DNA of 37,736 bases from Mucilaginibacter sp. (GCA_025352225.1 JANXTT010000087.1:1-37736), one strand, 5' to 3'; counted from the stretch's first letter, positions 15,931 through 25,894 are shown. Numbers and translations are program-made. The notes: generated by a model from the letters alone, not told the origin.

Positions 15931-16797
15931 ATGAAAATACGAAACTTATTAATTTTTTGCTTACCCACAATGTTGTTGTTAAGTACTGCTTCATTTGCCC
16001 AATCAACCTGTTATTCGGGTGATTGTAAAAATGGGGAAGGTGAGCTATATGATGGCACGGGTACTTACCACGGCATGTTTAAAGATGGTAAAAGGGTAGG
16101 GCATGCGAAATATCTCTATCGCACTAGCGTGAGCCTTGAGGATGTTGTTTATGAAGGAGATTGGGTAAACGATGTTATGCCCGAATATGTAATGGTTTAC
16201 CTTGCTAAAATAGGGAACTATGACGGAAAAATTACGCCTATAGGTGCTGTATCCTTCCGGAAATTACATAGTGACGGTAGCCATGAAGATATTGTTATGC
16301 AGCCAGATGGCCCACCGAAGGAGATATACACCAATAAAAAAGGAAAGGAAACCGTTAAAAATATAAAGGATCTGGAACTTCACGAGATGTATAACCGCTA
16401 TATGGCAAAAAACTCGAGCGTACCTGTACCAGGCAGAAGAATTGTATACCGCGGAACGGTAGCTGTTGGTCGGGATGTTTGGGTAGATTTAGCCAGCTGG
16501 GACTTTGTAGTAGAAGATAATCGGCATTATATAGTATTTGCAACCTCGCAGCTTAAAAATAAAACTATGCCTTTTGGTGGCCAGCTTACCATACAGATAA
16601 GCGACGCGGCCGGCCGGGTAGTAAAAGAAACCACCAATTCGGGTTATGCTACTTTTAAACCTATCGTATCCGGGCACTACACCTGCTTGGTAAAATTTAC
16701 CCAGAGTTACATCAATGCCAAGGATTCTGATCTTAGTCAAGGTTTTTATGTAACCGCGGGCATTGATTCTGATGATGATGATGGCCGAAATTATTAA
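15931..16797 (+). CDS. Exported MORN-like protein, partner of the TPR-MORN gene
   Basis: A 288-aa protein with a signal peptide (cut near FAQ-S, residue 24). It is immediately followed by TCYSGDCKNGEGELYDGTG, the same C-xx-G-x-C-xxG-x-G lead-in used by the MORN region of the preceding gene. MORN-like units continue to about residue 85 (YHGMFKDGKRVGHAKY, VYEGDWVND). The C-terminal half (about 165-275) is rich in beta-strand patterns (VYRGTVAVGRDVWVDLASW, GHYTCLVKFTQSY) and matches no family I know. It ends in an acidic tail, DSDDDDGRNY. It lies 18 bp after the TPR-MORN gene and is followed by a strong terminator hairpin, which closes a two-gene operon. The role is unknown. Confidence 0.72.
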   Translation: MKIRNLLIFCLPTMLLLSTASFAQSTCYSGDCKNGEGELYDGTGTYHGMFKDGKRVGHAKYLYRTSVSLEDVVYEGDWVNDVMPEYVMVYLAKIGNYDGKITPIGAVSFRKLHSDGSHEDIVMQPDGPPKEIYTNKKGKETVKNIKDLELHEMYNRYMAKNSSVPVPGRRIVYRGTVAVGRDVWVDLASWDFVVEDNRHYIVFATSQLKNKTMPFGGQLTIQISDAAGRVVKETTNSGYATFKPIVSGHYTCLVKFTQSYINAKDSDLSQGFYVTAGIDSDDDDGRNY

Positions 16798-16841
16798 GAT
16801 GTCGCTTCAATATATTTTTATTGAATGCACAACTTTTTGTA

Positions 16842-16873
16842 ATAATGAAAGGGCTTGTAAGCCCTTTCATTAT
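16842..16873. terminator. 14-bp-stem terminator hairpin, convergent genes
   Basis: ATAATGAAAGGGCT-TGTA-AGCCCTTTCATTAT: a perfect 14-bp stem with a 4-nt loop, between the MORN gene (plus) and the serine hydrolase gene (minus). No long T-tract follows on either strand, so it may act bidirectionally or mark a 3' end. Confidence 0.75.
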
Positions 16874-16933
16874 CTGACTCTATAATTACGAATTGTAAAA
16901 TATTATTAAATCAAAGGTGCAAGTCCTAGTACG

Positions 16934-18448
16934 CTATTTGTTTTTAACAATACCTTTAATAACAGGCAGTTTGGTTGCACCAAAGTTCACATTCCTGTCA
17001 CCGCTTATACTTACCTTATCTGCTTCAAATTTAAAGAAGAGCTTGATCATGACTTCAGTTTCGATGTATAAGAGGTCTAGTTCTAGCGTATCCTCTGATA
17101 TCCACGCAGACGAGGAGGAAAGCTTTTGCTTTGTATCTGTAAAGGAAGCCAGGGTTGGATGTAAGGACGTTTCTGCTGTTCTCCATTTACCCGTTTCTGA
17201 AATGATCTTTTCCGACCCGTTCTGTGTTTGAAATACAATAGTATTTATTTTTTTATTGCTCGAAAAGGTGACCGCCTTTGGTCCAAATTCAATGTTATCC
17301 AATTGGTATGTTTTCCTTAAAACTTTTTTAGCGATAGGTGATGAGATATTTCCAGCAGCAGGAGGTATGCTTAGGCTGGCCAGTTTGTTTTTTAAGCGTG
17401 TCCACGCAGCAGGTTCTTCGCTAAGTTTTTCTTTGTTAAGGATAGGCAAAAAATTATCCGACACAATGTCCATAATTCCTTTAGTATCTGATGTACCGCT
17501 CGTCATGGCTATCACCATATCAAACTCGGGGAGTATAAAACAAAATTGCCCAAAAGCGCCGTCAGCCCTATACCCATACTTGGGATTGCGCCAAAACTGA
17601 AAGCCATATCCCGAATCCCAATGGCCCAGCGGGTCGCTGCCGTTAGAAACCTGTTTAGCAGATGATTGGTTGATCCAATCTTCTGCTAATAGTCGTTTAC
17701 CGTTCCATATCCCTTTTTGAAGGTATAACTGGCCAAATTTTGCTATGGCTTCGGTAGAAATGGCCAGTCCGTAACCGCCCCAATTAATGCCCGAACCTTC
17801 TGCCCATTGTGGATTTTTAATATCTAAAGGGTCAAATAATCGGGGTTTAAGGTAATCTACCAGTTTTTGACCAGCAACCTTCTGTATAATAGCCGATAAC
17901 ATATAGGTAGCACCAGTATTGTAAATAAACAATGTTCCGGGTTTCTGTTCTACCGGCAATGCCAAAAATGCCTTCACAGGGTTATTGTCAGCGGGGTTAA
18001 TCATCGCAGGAAGTGCATCTCTCCTTTGTCCAGTCGACATCGTAAGCAGGTCTTTGATACGCATGTTCTTTAAATTATCGCTGGGGTCTTTAGGCAAATC
18101 ATTGGGGAAAAACGAAATTACCCGGTCATTGATACTTAAAAGTTTTTCTTGAACCGCAAAACCGACACCTGCAGAGGTGAAACTTTTGCTTAATGACCAA
18201 AGCGTATGCGGGTTCTCGCTTTTGTAAGGATTCCACCAACCCTCGGCCACAAGTTTTCCGTGACGTAACATCACAAAACTATGAACGGTGTGAATGTTCT
18301 TTTCGAGTGAGGTAATAAAAACATTGATACTTTCGGAAGAAATTCCTTGCTCCTCCGGGCTTGATACCTGGAAAGAACTTACTTGAGCGAACGTACTAAG
18401 CGAAGCGCACAATAAAACAAATAGAAGGTGAATTTTACTTTTTATCAT
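16934..18448 (-). CDS. Exported class C beta-lactamase-related serine hydrolase
   Basis: A 504-aa protein of the beta-lactamase/penicillin-binding/esterase B superfamily. The ATG at 18448 gives a proper signal peptide (MIKSKIHLLFVLLCASLSTFAQ). An upstream in-frame TTG would prepend ten residues and is rejected. The nucleophile motif SxxK appears as SLSK (S85-K88), followed by the second-motif tyrosine in IYNTGATY (Y176). The core domain ends near residue 340. The remaining 160 residues form a C-terminal beta-rich extension seen in 'serine hydrolase' homologues. It is periplasmic or secreted. The substrate (ester, D-amino-acid peptide or other) is unknown, and resistance to beta-lactams should not be assumed. 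It lies 67 bp downstream of the T9SS protein gene on the same strand. Confidence 0.85.
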   Translation of the reverse strand: MIKSKIHLLFVLLCASLSTFAQVSSFQVSSPEEQGISSESINVFITSLEKNIHTVHSFVMLRHGKLVAEGWWNPYKSENPHTLWSLSKSFTSAGVGFAVQEKLLSINDRVISFFPNDLPKDPSDNLKNMRIKDLLTMSTGQRRDALPAMINPADNNPVKAFLALPVEQKPGTLFIYNTGATYMLSAIIQKVAGQKLVDYLKPRLFDPLDIKNPQWAEGSGINWGGYGLAISTEAIAKFGQLYLQKGIWNGKRLLAEDWINQSSAKQVSNGSDPLGHWDSGYGFQFWRNPKYGYRADGAFGQFCFILPEFDMVIAMTSGTSDTKGIMDIVSDNFLPILNKEKLSEEPAAWTRLKNKLASLSIPPAAGNISSPIAKKVLRKTYQLDNIEFGPKAVTFSSNKKINTIVFQTQNGSEKIISETGKWRTAETSLHPTLASFTDTKQKLSSSSAWISEDTLELDLLYIETEVMIKLFFKFEADKVSISGDRNVNFGATKLPVIKGIVKNK

Positions 18449-18515
18449 GATAGGTTTATTTACCCGAAAAGTAAGCAAAAAGGTTTGATCTGCTTACCAA
18501 CTTTCTAGCCTAATA

Positions 18516-21500
18516 TTATCGAATGACGGTTACCGAACCAGATAAAGGATTAAATGTATTGTTTAGATTAATAACGTAATAGTAAACACCACTAGGCACA
18601 GCATTTCCCTGTGAATTCCCATCCCATGGTTTGCTGTATCCGATAGAATAATAAATCTGTTTGCCATACCGATTATAAACATTAACCTTACATTGAGGAT
18701 AGCTAGCAAGCCCTGGAATAGTCCATAAATCATTTACGCCGTCGCTATTGGGCGTAAATGAATTGGGTATGGTGATAGCCAGAGGCGGGAGCAATGAAAG
18801 TTTAATGATGTTACTTATTACCGGCAGGCTACAGGGTTGGCTTCCGGTAACAATACAGGTAATTATATCATTATTATATAGCTGATTACTACTTAAAACA
18901 CTTATATTATAACCTGCATTTACACCGTTAACTTTCCATTGGTAATTGAGCACTTTGCCAGCATTGGTTACCTCAACAGCAAAACTAATAACACTACCCT
19001 CATATAAACTACTACTAGTGATAGAAATAAGTGCTCGTGGCTGAGGCGTTGGCTTTATTGTTACAACTATAGCGTTTGACGTTGCGTTGTTAACTATCAG
19101 ACAAGTACCATTACTAAGAACAACTTCGCATGTTATTTGATCATTGTTCAAAAGGGTGTTACTTTCAAAAAGCTGAGAGTTGTTGCCTGCAGCAATACCA
19201 TTTACTTTCCAGTGATAGGTTGGATTACCGCCGCCATTTGTTACAGTAGCGGTAAAGCTGATGGCCGAACCGCTACATACCGGGTCCTTAACCGGAGAAC
19301 TGATAACTACAGCAGGCGCACTATAAGGTAAGATACTGATTCCGGTTAGGCTGTTTGAAATATCGGGTGGGAGGCAAGACAATTTATCAGTTGCTATGCA
19401 CATAAAAACATCTGTTTTATTAGCGTTATTGACAATGAGAGAAGGGCTATTTGCCCCGGTATTAACGCCGTTAATTGACCATTGGTAGTTAAAAGTAGTA
19501 CTGGAAAAAGCGTTTACCACCGCAGAGATGGTTAAGGATGAACCCTCACAAGCAGAAAGCGCATTTGCTGTTAGGGTAACATTGGGCTTAGCCGGAGCTG
19601 TAACAGTTAAGGTTTGTGTTACAGGTGCGGCGGCTTGATACAGTGCGTTACCTGGTTGCATCACTTTAATAACAGTTGTACCTGGCCCGGTAATGTGAAT
19701 ATTACCCGACGCATCTACAGTTGCGACCGCTGGGTAAAGCGTGGAATAACTAAGCGGTATTGTAATGTTACTGCTTTTAGCACCGATGTTAAAATCAGCA
19801 TCGCAAGTGGTTTTTAGCCCGATTGAAGAAAAACTGATCGTTTGCAAATCAAGCGTTGTTAATGTTTGCGATACAGGTACAGCAGGTATAAAGTCATTGT
19901 TGCCAGCCTGAGTAGCAGTAATAACTACAGAACCGGGCGATACGATATGTATCAATCCGTTGGCATCTATGTAAGCTATAAATGGGTCACTACTGGTATA
20001 TACTATAGGCACTTCTGAATTAGTACTACTGGCTCCCGGGCTGAAAGGTGGGCTTTGGCCCAGTATCTGTTGTGCAATGGGGGGGAAAGTGATAACCGAG
20101 GTTCCCTTCGTGTCATCAGCCAACAATATCGATACAATTGATGTATTGTTGTTGCCCACTACAAGGTCTGGCCTGCCATTGCCATCCATATCGGCAATAA
20201 CTAAACTTCTGGGATAATCTCCTGTAGCAAAATCCACTTTATTTGCCAATGAAATGATTCCTGTTGACGGTACGCTGGTATTGATAAGAACAGATACCGT
20301 GTTGCTTAACTGATCAGCAACTGCAATATCCGGTTTGCCATCGCCATTTATATCGCCAACGGCAATACTGAAGGGATTTGAAGATACTGCAAATACTTGG
20401 GCAGTTCCGAATGAAACGGATCCGACAGTACTTAAATTTTTAAATACTGATACCCTGCCCGCCACATCATTATTAGCTACAGCAATATCTGGCTTATTAT
20501 CGCCATCAAGATCGACAGCTACCACGCTTTCGGGAACACTGCCCGGGATATTATATATCAACCGTTGAGCAAAATTTATTGTATTGGCGGTCGAGGTATT
20601 TTTAAATACCGAAACGGCTCCGTCTTGACTGGCTACAACCAAGTCCGGTTTCCCATCTGCATCAAGATCAGCAGCGTAAAGCCCCCGACCCATGCTGCCT
20701 GCCGGGAATTTCTTCTCTGAGGAAAAAACAAGCGCACCTCCTGGAAGTGAAGTGTTAGGAAATACTGATACATAAGCGGGAATTGAGTTTTCATTTGTCA
20801 CCGCGATATCAGGCCTGCCATCGCCATCAAAGTCAGCAATCACTACATTATACGGATTTTTTCCTGTGCTAACTGTTATTGCCGGGGCAAAGCTGAGTGT
20901 TCCACCCGAAGATGTGTTTTTAAACAAAGAAATAGTGTTGGCATTAAAATTTGTAATAACTACATCGGGTTTGCCATCCCCATTTAAATCTTCTATGGCT
21001 ACGCCCACACTGTAATTGTTTATTGGCGAAGTTATCGGTGCCACAAATGCCAACACGCCCCCCGCAGTAGTATTTTTAATAAAGCTAACGGTATTGGAAC
21101 CGCTATTTACTACAACCATATCCGATCTGCCATCGCCATCCAGATCTTTAACAGCTATCCCATATACAAAATTTCCCGATGTAACATCTGTCCGAGTTTT
21201 AAAATAAGTGGGAGAGAATGGCGGCGCAGTAAAGGTTAAATAAAAAGGCGTTGACGAGTATCCCGTTAGGCCATTGGCTGTAATAGTAATGGGTTGGTGT
21301 GTGGTGCCCTGTGGCACCCGAACCACCAACTGGTTAGTACTTGCCGACAGAACAACGGCTTTTGCAGCACCAAAATATACTGTATTACCCGCAGGAGTGG
21401 CGTCAAAATTACTACCACTAATAGTAACTGTTGTGCTGGCAATGCCGCTGGCCGGGTTAAAAGATGTTATGATGGGAGCCTGCGCAAAAGCCTCATTTAG

Positions 21501-21677
21501 GATACAGATAAAACTCAATACCAGAGATAGATGTTTTATTTTTTTTACAATGAATAAGGGGAGTTTCAACCGTACAAATATATTGCTAATATATTGAATA
21601 AGAAAGGCAACCAGGCTCAAATTCAGGGCAAGCATCAATAAAAGTATGATTGTTACTGCAAATTTGTTAATTTGCAT
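18516..21677 (-). CDS. T9SS type B secreted IPT/TIG - FG-GAP - Ig-like surface protein
   Basis: A 1053-aa extracellular protein. After the hydrophobic N-terminus come an IPT/TIG domain (about 68-150), seven FG-GAP/VCBS repeats each with a calcium-type D-x-D/N-x-D-G-x-x-D loop (about 155-530, a likely seven-bladed propeller), two bacterial-Ig-like units with VATVDASGN/AYIDANG turns (about 535-695), three Ig/PKD-like units (about 700-970), and a C-terminal gliding-motility-associated sorting domain (FTPNSDGVNDLW, VNVYNRYGKQIYY, WDG, SGVYYYVI). The last marks export by the type IX system, type B. An adhesin or surface-binding role is inferred. The N-terminus is odd: two hydrophobic stretches (6-35 and 49-66, ending FAQ-A), with no start codon just before the second. 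Confidence 0.88.
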   Translation of the reverse strand: MQINKFAVTIILLLMLALNLSLVAFLIQYISNIFVRLKLPLFIVKKIKHLSLVLSFICILNEAFAQAPIITSFNPASGIASTTVTISGSNFDATPAGNTVYFGAAKAVVLSASTNQLVVRVPQGTTHQPITITANGLTGYSSTPFYLTFTAPPFSPTYFKTRTDVTSGNFVYGIAVKDLDGDGRSDMVVVNSGSNTVSFIKNTTAGGVLAFVAPITSPINNYSVGVAIEDLNGDGKPDVVITNFNANTISLFKNTSSGGTLSFAPAITVSTGKNPYNVVIADFDGDGRPDIAVTNENSIPAYVSVFPNTSLPGGALVFSSEKKFPAGSMGRGLYAADLDADGKPDLVVASQDGAVSVFKNTSTANTINFAQRLIYNIPGSVPESVVAVDLDGDNKPDIAVANNDVAGRVSVFKNLSTVGSVSFGTAQVFAVSSNPFSIAVGDINGDGKPDIAVADQLSNTVSVLINTSVPSTGIISLANKVDFATGDYPRSLVIADMDGNGRPDLVVGNNNTSIVSILLADDTKGTSVITFPPIAQQILGQSPPFSPGASSTNSEVPIVYTSSDPFIAYIDANGLIHIVSPGSVVITATQAGNNDFIPAVPVSQTLTTLDLQTISFSSIGLKTTCDADFNIGAKSSNITIPLSYSTLYPAVATVDASGNIHITGPGTTVIKVMQPGNALYQAAAPVTQTLTVTAPAKPNVTLTANALSACEGSSLTISAVVNAFSSTTFNYQWSINGVNTGANSPSLIVNNANKTDVFMCIATDKLSCLPPDISNSLTGISILPYSAPAVVISSPVKDPVCSGSAISFTATVTNGGGNPTYHWKVNGIAAGNNSQLFESNTLLNNDQITCEVVLSNGTCLIVNNATSNAIVVTIKPTPQPRALISITSSSLYEGSVISFAVEVTNAGKVLNYQWKVNGVNAGYNISVLSSNQLYNNDIITCIVTGSQPCSLPVISNIIKLSLLPPLAITIPNSFTPNSDGVNDLWTIPGLASYPQCKVNVYNRYGKQIYYSIGYSKPWDGNSQGNAVPSGVYYYVINLNNTFNPLSGSVTVIR

Positions 21678-21753
21678 ATAATATAAACTTAATTTGCTGT
21701 GGCTACTAGCCTCATTTAATAGTAACTATTTTACTGTTAAATAATTGTGTCAT

Positions 21754-24700
21754 ATGAAACCTTTTATTAGCCATTTTTGCATTAAAAAAATTAAAGGAAT
21801 TTATTTACTTTTCCTCATATCTATGTTTTTCAATTTAAATGCGGCTATTGGCCAGCTAATAAATTCTAAGGCACTTGAATATCTAGGTATTGAAAATGGA
21901 TTATCAAATAATTCTGTAACACAAATCTTTCAGGACCACTATGGGTTTATTTGGATTGGAACATTTGATGGCCTAAACAGATATGACGGCAATAATTTTA
22001 AAATTTATCGGAATAAGTATAATGACTCCACATCAGTTATCCACAATCATATCATTACAATTGCCGAAGATAAAGAAAACCGAATCTGGATTGGAACTAA
22101 GGTAGGGGCTAGTGTTTTTGATAATACTACAGGCAAATTTTCGTCCCCAGTTTACGTTCCGTATAACGGATCAGGTTTACGCAAGGTCGATATGGAAATA
22201 ACTGATATTGAGACCGATCAATCCGGAGACATATTAATGGCCACAGCAGGCAAAGGTTTATTATTAGGCCGAAAAGGATCAAAAAAACTTAAGCAGGTTA
22301 GTTTTTATAAACAAAATGGTATTGTTACAGATTATAACGTAAACTCCGTAAAGTTTTTTAATACACATGCGGCCTGGTTATTTATTGAGGGATCAGGTTT
22401 ATGCGAATATGATATAATAACAAATAAAATTAAAATAATAAATGCTGAGATAATAAATTCCAATTTTATAATGCCTGATAAAATGGGGAATGTATGGTTT
22501 TCTGGCATAAGGGGCGGCCTATACAAATATACATCTAATGATAAAAAAATAATAAAATATAGCCAAATAAACAAAAGTCTGATTAGTAATAATATTGTCA
22601 GTTTTACCTTCGACAAAAGTGGGAACCTTTGGATATCAACAGATGGAGATGGCGTTAACATAATCAATGGATCTACTAATAAGTTAACAAAAATTTTACC
22701 CTCTCCGGCTATACATTCGTTAACCAGCCCTTCTATTTCTGCTGTTTTTGAAGACAAGGAATCACGAATGTGGATCGGAACGTCAAAAGGCGGCATTAAT
22801 ATTATTGATGCAAAAAAGAACAGATTTACAAATATTACACATAATAGCCTGACTAACAATAGCTTAGTTAGTGGTTTTGTAAACTCTTTTTGCGAAGATG
22901 GTAATAATTTGTGGATAGGAACGGACGGGGGCGGTATAAGCCGATGGGCGCGAAAATCGGATACCTATTCAACTTTCACACATCAAATTCAAAATCCAGG
23001 TTCACTAAGTAGTAATAGTATACCATGCATTATAAAAGATGATCTTGGTGATATATGGATTGCAACCTTTGGTACAGGTATAAATAAATACAATAAAATC
23101 ATCCACACCTTTACACAATATAAGTGCATAAATACGGCATCGCATTTCGAAGATAAGTTTGCATGGCGGTTATATCAGGATAGATATAAAAATATTTGGG
23201 CAGGTACTAGCAATGGCGGTGCATTATACAAGCTTAATCGAATTTTAAATAAATTTGAATTATATGATGAGCACCTAACAAATGTTATCACGTTAAAAGA
23301 AGATAGCTTTGGTACACTTTGGGCAGGTACTTATAAAAATTTAATAAAACTTGATACAATAAATAAGAAACATTTGTTTCTACCGGTTAGGTCCTCAGTT
23401 AGAGATATCGTTTTTGGGAAGAATGGCAATATTTGGATCGGCACTGAAAATGCCGGGCTTGTCAATTATAATGTCAAAAATAATCGCTTTAATTATTTCA
23501 ACGAGGATAATGGATTGCCCAGTCATGCGATTTTAAACATTCAAGAAGACAAAAGTGGATGCCTTTGGATGAGCACTTATAATGGTATTTCAAAATTCAA
23601 TCCGGAAACTAAAAAGTTTGTAAATTTTTATCAATCTGATGGATTACAGAGCAATCAATTTAGTTACAACGCAGGTTTAAAATTATCAACCGGTGAAATT
23701 GTTTTCGGTGGCATGAAGGGATTCAATATCTTCAATCCCGATAGTATAAAATTTTATACAAGTAGCCCAAAGTTATTATTAACCGACTTGAGGATAAACA
23801 ATCAATCTATTGAGAACAATAAGGCATACACCAAAGGTACTGCATTACCAGATGTATCTGAAATTACCATTCCCTTTGACAAAACGACTATATCTATCGA
23901 TTTTGCTGCTTTAGAGTATTCTTTTCCGGATAAAATAATTTATCAGTGGTTTTTATCGGGATGGGATAATAGGTGGAGTTATCCAAGTAAAATAAAAACG
24001 GCAAACTATTCCAGGTTAAGCGAAGGGGTATATATTTTAAATATCATGTCCACAAATGAAGATGGCATTGGAAAACCATCTTACAGAACAATTAAAATAA
24101 TTGTTCTTCCCCCATTTTATCGAACCTGGTGGGCCTATGCATTATATTTTTTAAGCCTATCTGGATTGATATTCGCCTATAATACTTATCGCGTTAAACA
24201 AACGCAACTCAAACACGAAGTTGAAATAGCCAATATCAAAATTGAAAAAGAAAAAGATATCAATGAACGTAAATTATCCTTTTTTACCAATATATCCCAC
24301 GAGTTTAGAACACCTTTAACACTAATCATAAATCCCCTAAAAGATTTTTTATACGGCAAACAAGCAGATGTACATCAAAGTGATTTGCACACGGTTTACC
24401 GAAATGCAAATCGTTTGTTAAGCCTAGTTGATCAGCTGCTTTTGTTTAGGCGCGCCGAAGCGGACGAAGACAAATTAAAAATTTTGAAACTCAATTTTCC
24501 AGATCTTTGCAAAGAAGTTTTCCTTTGTTTTGCGAGCAGTGCAAAATCTAAAAAAATTCAATACATTTTCGAATGCAATAACAACGATATAGAAATATAC
24601 GCCGATAGGGAGAAAATAGAAATCGCATTGTTTAACCTACTTTCCAATGCATTTAAGTTTACACCAGAGGGTGGAAAGATCTGCGTTTGTATCATTAACC

Positions 24701-25854
24701 AGCCTACGTGCGTTGATGTGCACATTAGTGATACTGGGCCGGGGATACCATTAGAAGTAGGAGATCAATTATTCGATAAATTCTTTCAGGTTCCTAACAA
24801 TAAGTTGTCATCAATAAGAGGATTCGGCATTGGGCTGTTCCTGGTCAAAAAGTTTATTGATTCACATAAGGGCAAAATTACTTATACTACAAAAATAGGT
24901 GAAGGAACTACTTTTAGCATTAATTTAATTAAAGGCACAACGCATTTATCGACACCCTATATATTCGAGAATCCTTCCGAATATTCATTCATAACAAGTG
25001 AGTCAATCGAAATTAATGATTTTGGATCAACAGAAGACCCTAACAAGGGTACTATAACCCACCTTACTTCCAATTTGCAAACCCTGCTAATAATTGATGA
25101 CAACCAAGGCTTACGCAATTATATTAAAAGTAAGTTTTGCGCTACCTTTAATGTTATTGAAGCCGCAGACGGCGATACTGGCTTTGATATGGTTTATAAA
25201 TATGTCCCCGATATTATAATCAGTGATGTTTCAATGCCTGGCTTGAGTGGTATTGAACTTTGTACAAAAATTAAAAATGATGCCTCTATAAAACATATTC
25301 CAGTTATTTTGCTCACGTCAAGTTCGTCTTCGGATATAAAACTTAAGGGTATAGAATGTGGTGCCGATGATTATATAACTAAACCATTTGACTTAGAGTT
25401 TCTTACAGCCCGAATTTTTAATATTTTAAAGAGCAGGAATAACATACAAAAATATTTTTTTAACGAAATTACTTTAAATTCTCAAAATCATCGCATTTCA
25501 CCTGAGTATAAAGAGTTTCTTAACAAATGCATAGAAATTATTGAACGTAACATATCAAACCCAGAGTTTAATACAAAAATGCTTACAGCAGAGATAGGTA
25601 TGAGTTACTCTAACCTTTTTAAAAAAGTTAAATCAATTTCGGGCAAATCAATAAATGAATTTATCAGATTTATTAAATTAAGAAAAGCCGCCGGCCTGCT
25701 GATAAATACTGATAGCCATGTTAACGAAGTAGCCTTTAAAACGGGCTTTAGTGATGTGAAATACTTTAGAGAACAGTTTCATAAAGTGTTTGACATGAAC
25801 CCATCTGATTACATTAAAAAATATCGTAAAAATTTCCATAATCACCAAGGTTAG
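21754..25854 (+). CDS. Hybrid two-component system regulator (HTCS) 1
   Basis: A single-polypeptide sensor and transcription factor of 1366 aa. A signal peptide (to about residue 33, ending AAIGQ) precedes a periplasmic sensor of two-component-regulator propeller repeats (motifs such as GFIWIGTFDGLNRYDG and NRIWIGTKVG) and a Y_Y_Y domain (about 703-785). One TM helix (about 790-812), HisKA with H849 in ISHEFRTP, HATPase_c (G-box GFGIGLFLVKKF), a receiver with D1158 in ISDVSMPG, and an AraC-type HTH (about 1250-1365) follow. The ATG at 21754 is preferred over a TTG nine bases upstream. HTCSs bind oligosaccharide in the periplasm and switch on adjacent glycanase genes; here the GH5 gene 119 bp downstream is the obvious target. 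It is closely related to the second HTCS in the window. Confidence 0.93.
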   Translation: MKPFISHFCIKKIKGIYLLFLISMFFNLNAAIGQLINSKALEYLGIENGLSNNSVTQIFQDHYGFIWIGTFDGLNRYDGNNFKIYRNKYNDSTSVIHNHIITIAEDKENRIWIGTKVGASVFDNTTGKFSSPVYVPYNGSGLRKVDMEITDIETDQSGDILMATAGKGLLLGRKGSKKLKQVSFYKQNGIVTDYNVNSVKFFNTHAAWLFIEGSGLCEYDIITNKIKIINAEIINSNFIMPDKMGNVWFSGIRGGLYKYTSNDKKIIKYSQINKSLISNNIVSFTFDKSGNLWISTDGDGVNIINGSTNKLTKILPSPAIHSLTSPSISAVFEDKESRMWIGTSKGGINIIDAKKNRFTNITHNSLTNNSLVSGFVNSFCEDGNNLWIGTDGGGISRWARKSDTYSTFTHQIQNPGSLSSNSIPCIIKDDLGDIWIATFGTGINKYNKIIHTFTQYKCINTASHFEDKFAWRLYQDRYKNIWAGTSNGGALYKLNRILNKFELYDEHLTNVITLKEDSFGTLWAGTYKNLIKLDTINKKHLFLPVRSSVRDIVFGKNGNIWIGTENAGLVNYNVKNNRFNYFNEDNGLPSHAILNIQEDKSGCLWMSTYNGISKFNPETKKFVNFYQSDGLQSNQFSYNAGLKLSTGEIVFGGMKGFNIFNPDSIKFYTSSPKLLLTDLRINNQSIENNKAYTKGTALPDVSEITIPFDKTTISIDFAALEYSFPDKIIYQWFLSGWDNRWSYPSKIKTANYSRLSEGVYILNIMSTNEDGIGKPSYRTIKIIVLPPFYRTWWAYALYFLSLSGLIFAYNTYRVKQTQLKHEVEIANIKIEKEKDINERKLSFFTNISHEFRTPLTLIINPLKDFLYGKQADVHQSDLHTVYRNANRLLSLVDQLLLFRRAEADEDKLKILKLNFPDLCKEVFLCFASSAKSKKIQYIFECNNNDIEIYADREKIEIALFNLLSNAFKFTPEGGKICVCIINQPTCVDVHISDTGPGIPLEVGDQLFDKFFQVPNNKLSSIRGFGIGLFLVKKFIDSHKGKITYTTKIGEGTTFSINLIKGTTHLSTPYIFENPSEYSFITSESIEINDFGSTEDPNKGTITHLTSNLQTLLIIDDNQGLRNYIKSKFCATFNVIEAADGDTGFDMVYKYVPDIIISDVSMPGLSGIELCTKIKNDASIKHIPVILLTSSSSSDIKLKGIECGADDYITKPFDLEFLTARIFNILKSRNNIQKYFFNEITLNSQNHRISPEYKEFLNKCIEIIERNISNPEFNTKMLTAEIGMSYSNLFKKVKSISGKSINEFIRFIKLRKAAGLLINTDSHVNEVAFKTGFSDVKYFREQFHKVFDMNPSDYIKKYRKNFHNHQG

Positions 25855-25882
25855 CTAGGCATTATTAATAAAGCCTAGCTAA
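25851..25882 (+). terminator. Hairpin at the end of HTCS 1
   Basis: TTAGCTAGGC, a 12-nt loop, then GCCTAGCTAA: perfect 10-bp arms. The first arm overlaps the HTCS stop codon (TAG at 25852-25854). T-rich sequence follows. Likely a terminator or 3'-end stabiliser separating the HTCS from the GH5 gene. Confidence 0.65.
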
Positions 25883-25894
25883 TTTAAAATTTAC

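Noticed and set aside
16934..18448. Antibiotic-resistance beta-lactamase
   Set aside because: SxxK and the tyrosine motif place it in the broad serine-hydrolase superfamily; length and C-terminal extension do not indicate a resistance enzyme.
18449..18478. Upstream TTG start for the serine hydrolase
   Set aside because: It would place ten polar residues before a clean signal peptide that begins at the ATG at 18448.
20100..21150. Regularly spaced similar DNA words that could suggest a CRISPR or satellite array
   Set aside because: The words are the codons of FG-GAP calcium loops in a long open frame; spacing and flanks vary as in protein repeats.
22332..22859. 175-codon antisense frame in HTCS 1
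   Set aside because: It lies wholly antisense to propeller repeats of HTCS 1, and its hydrophobic composition is what the antisense of such sequence gives.
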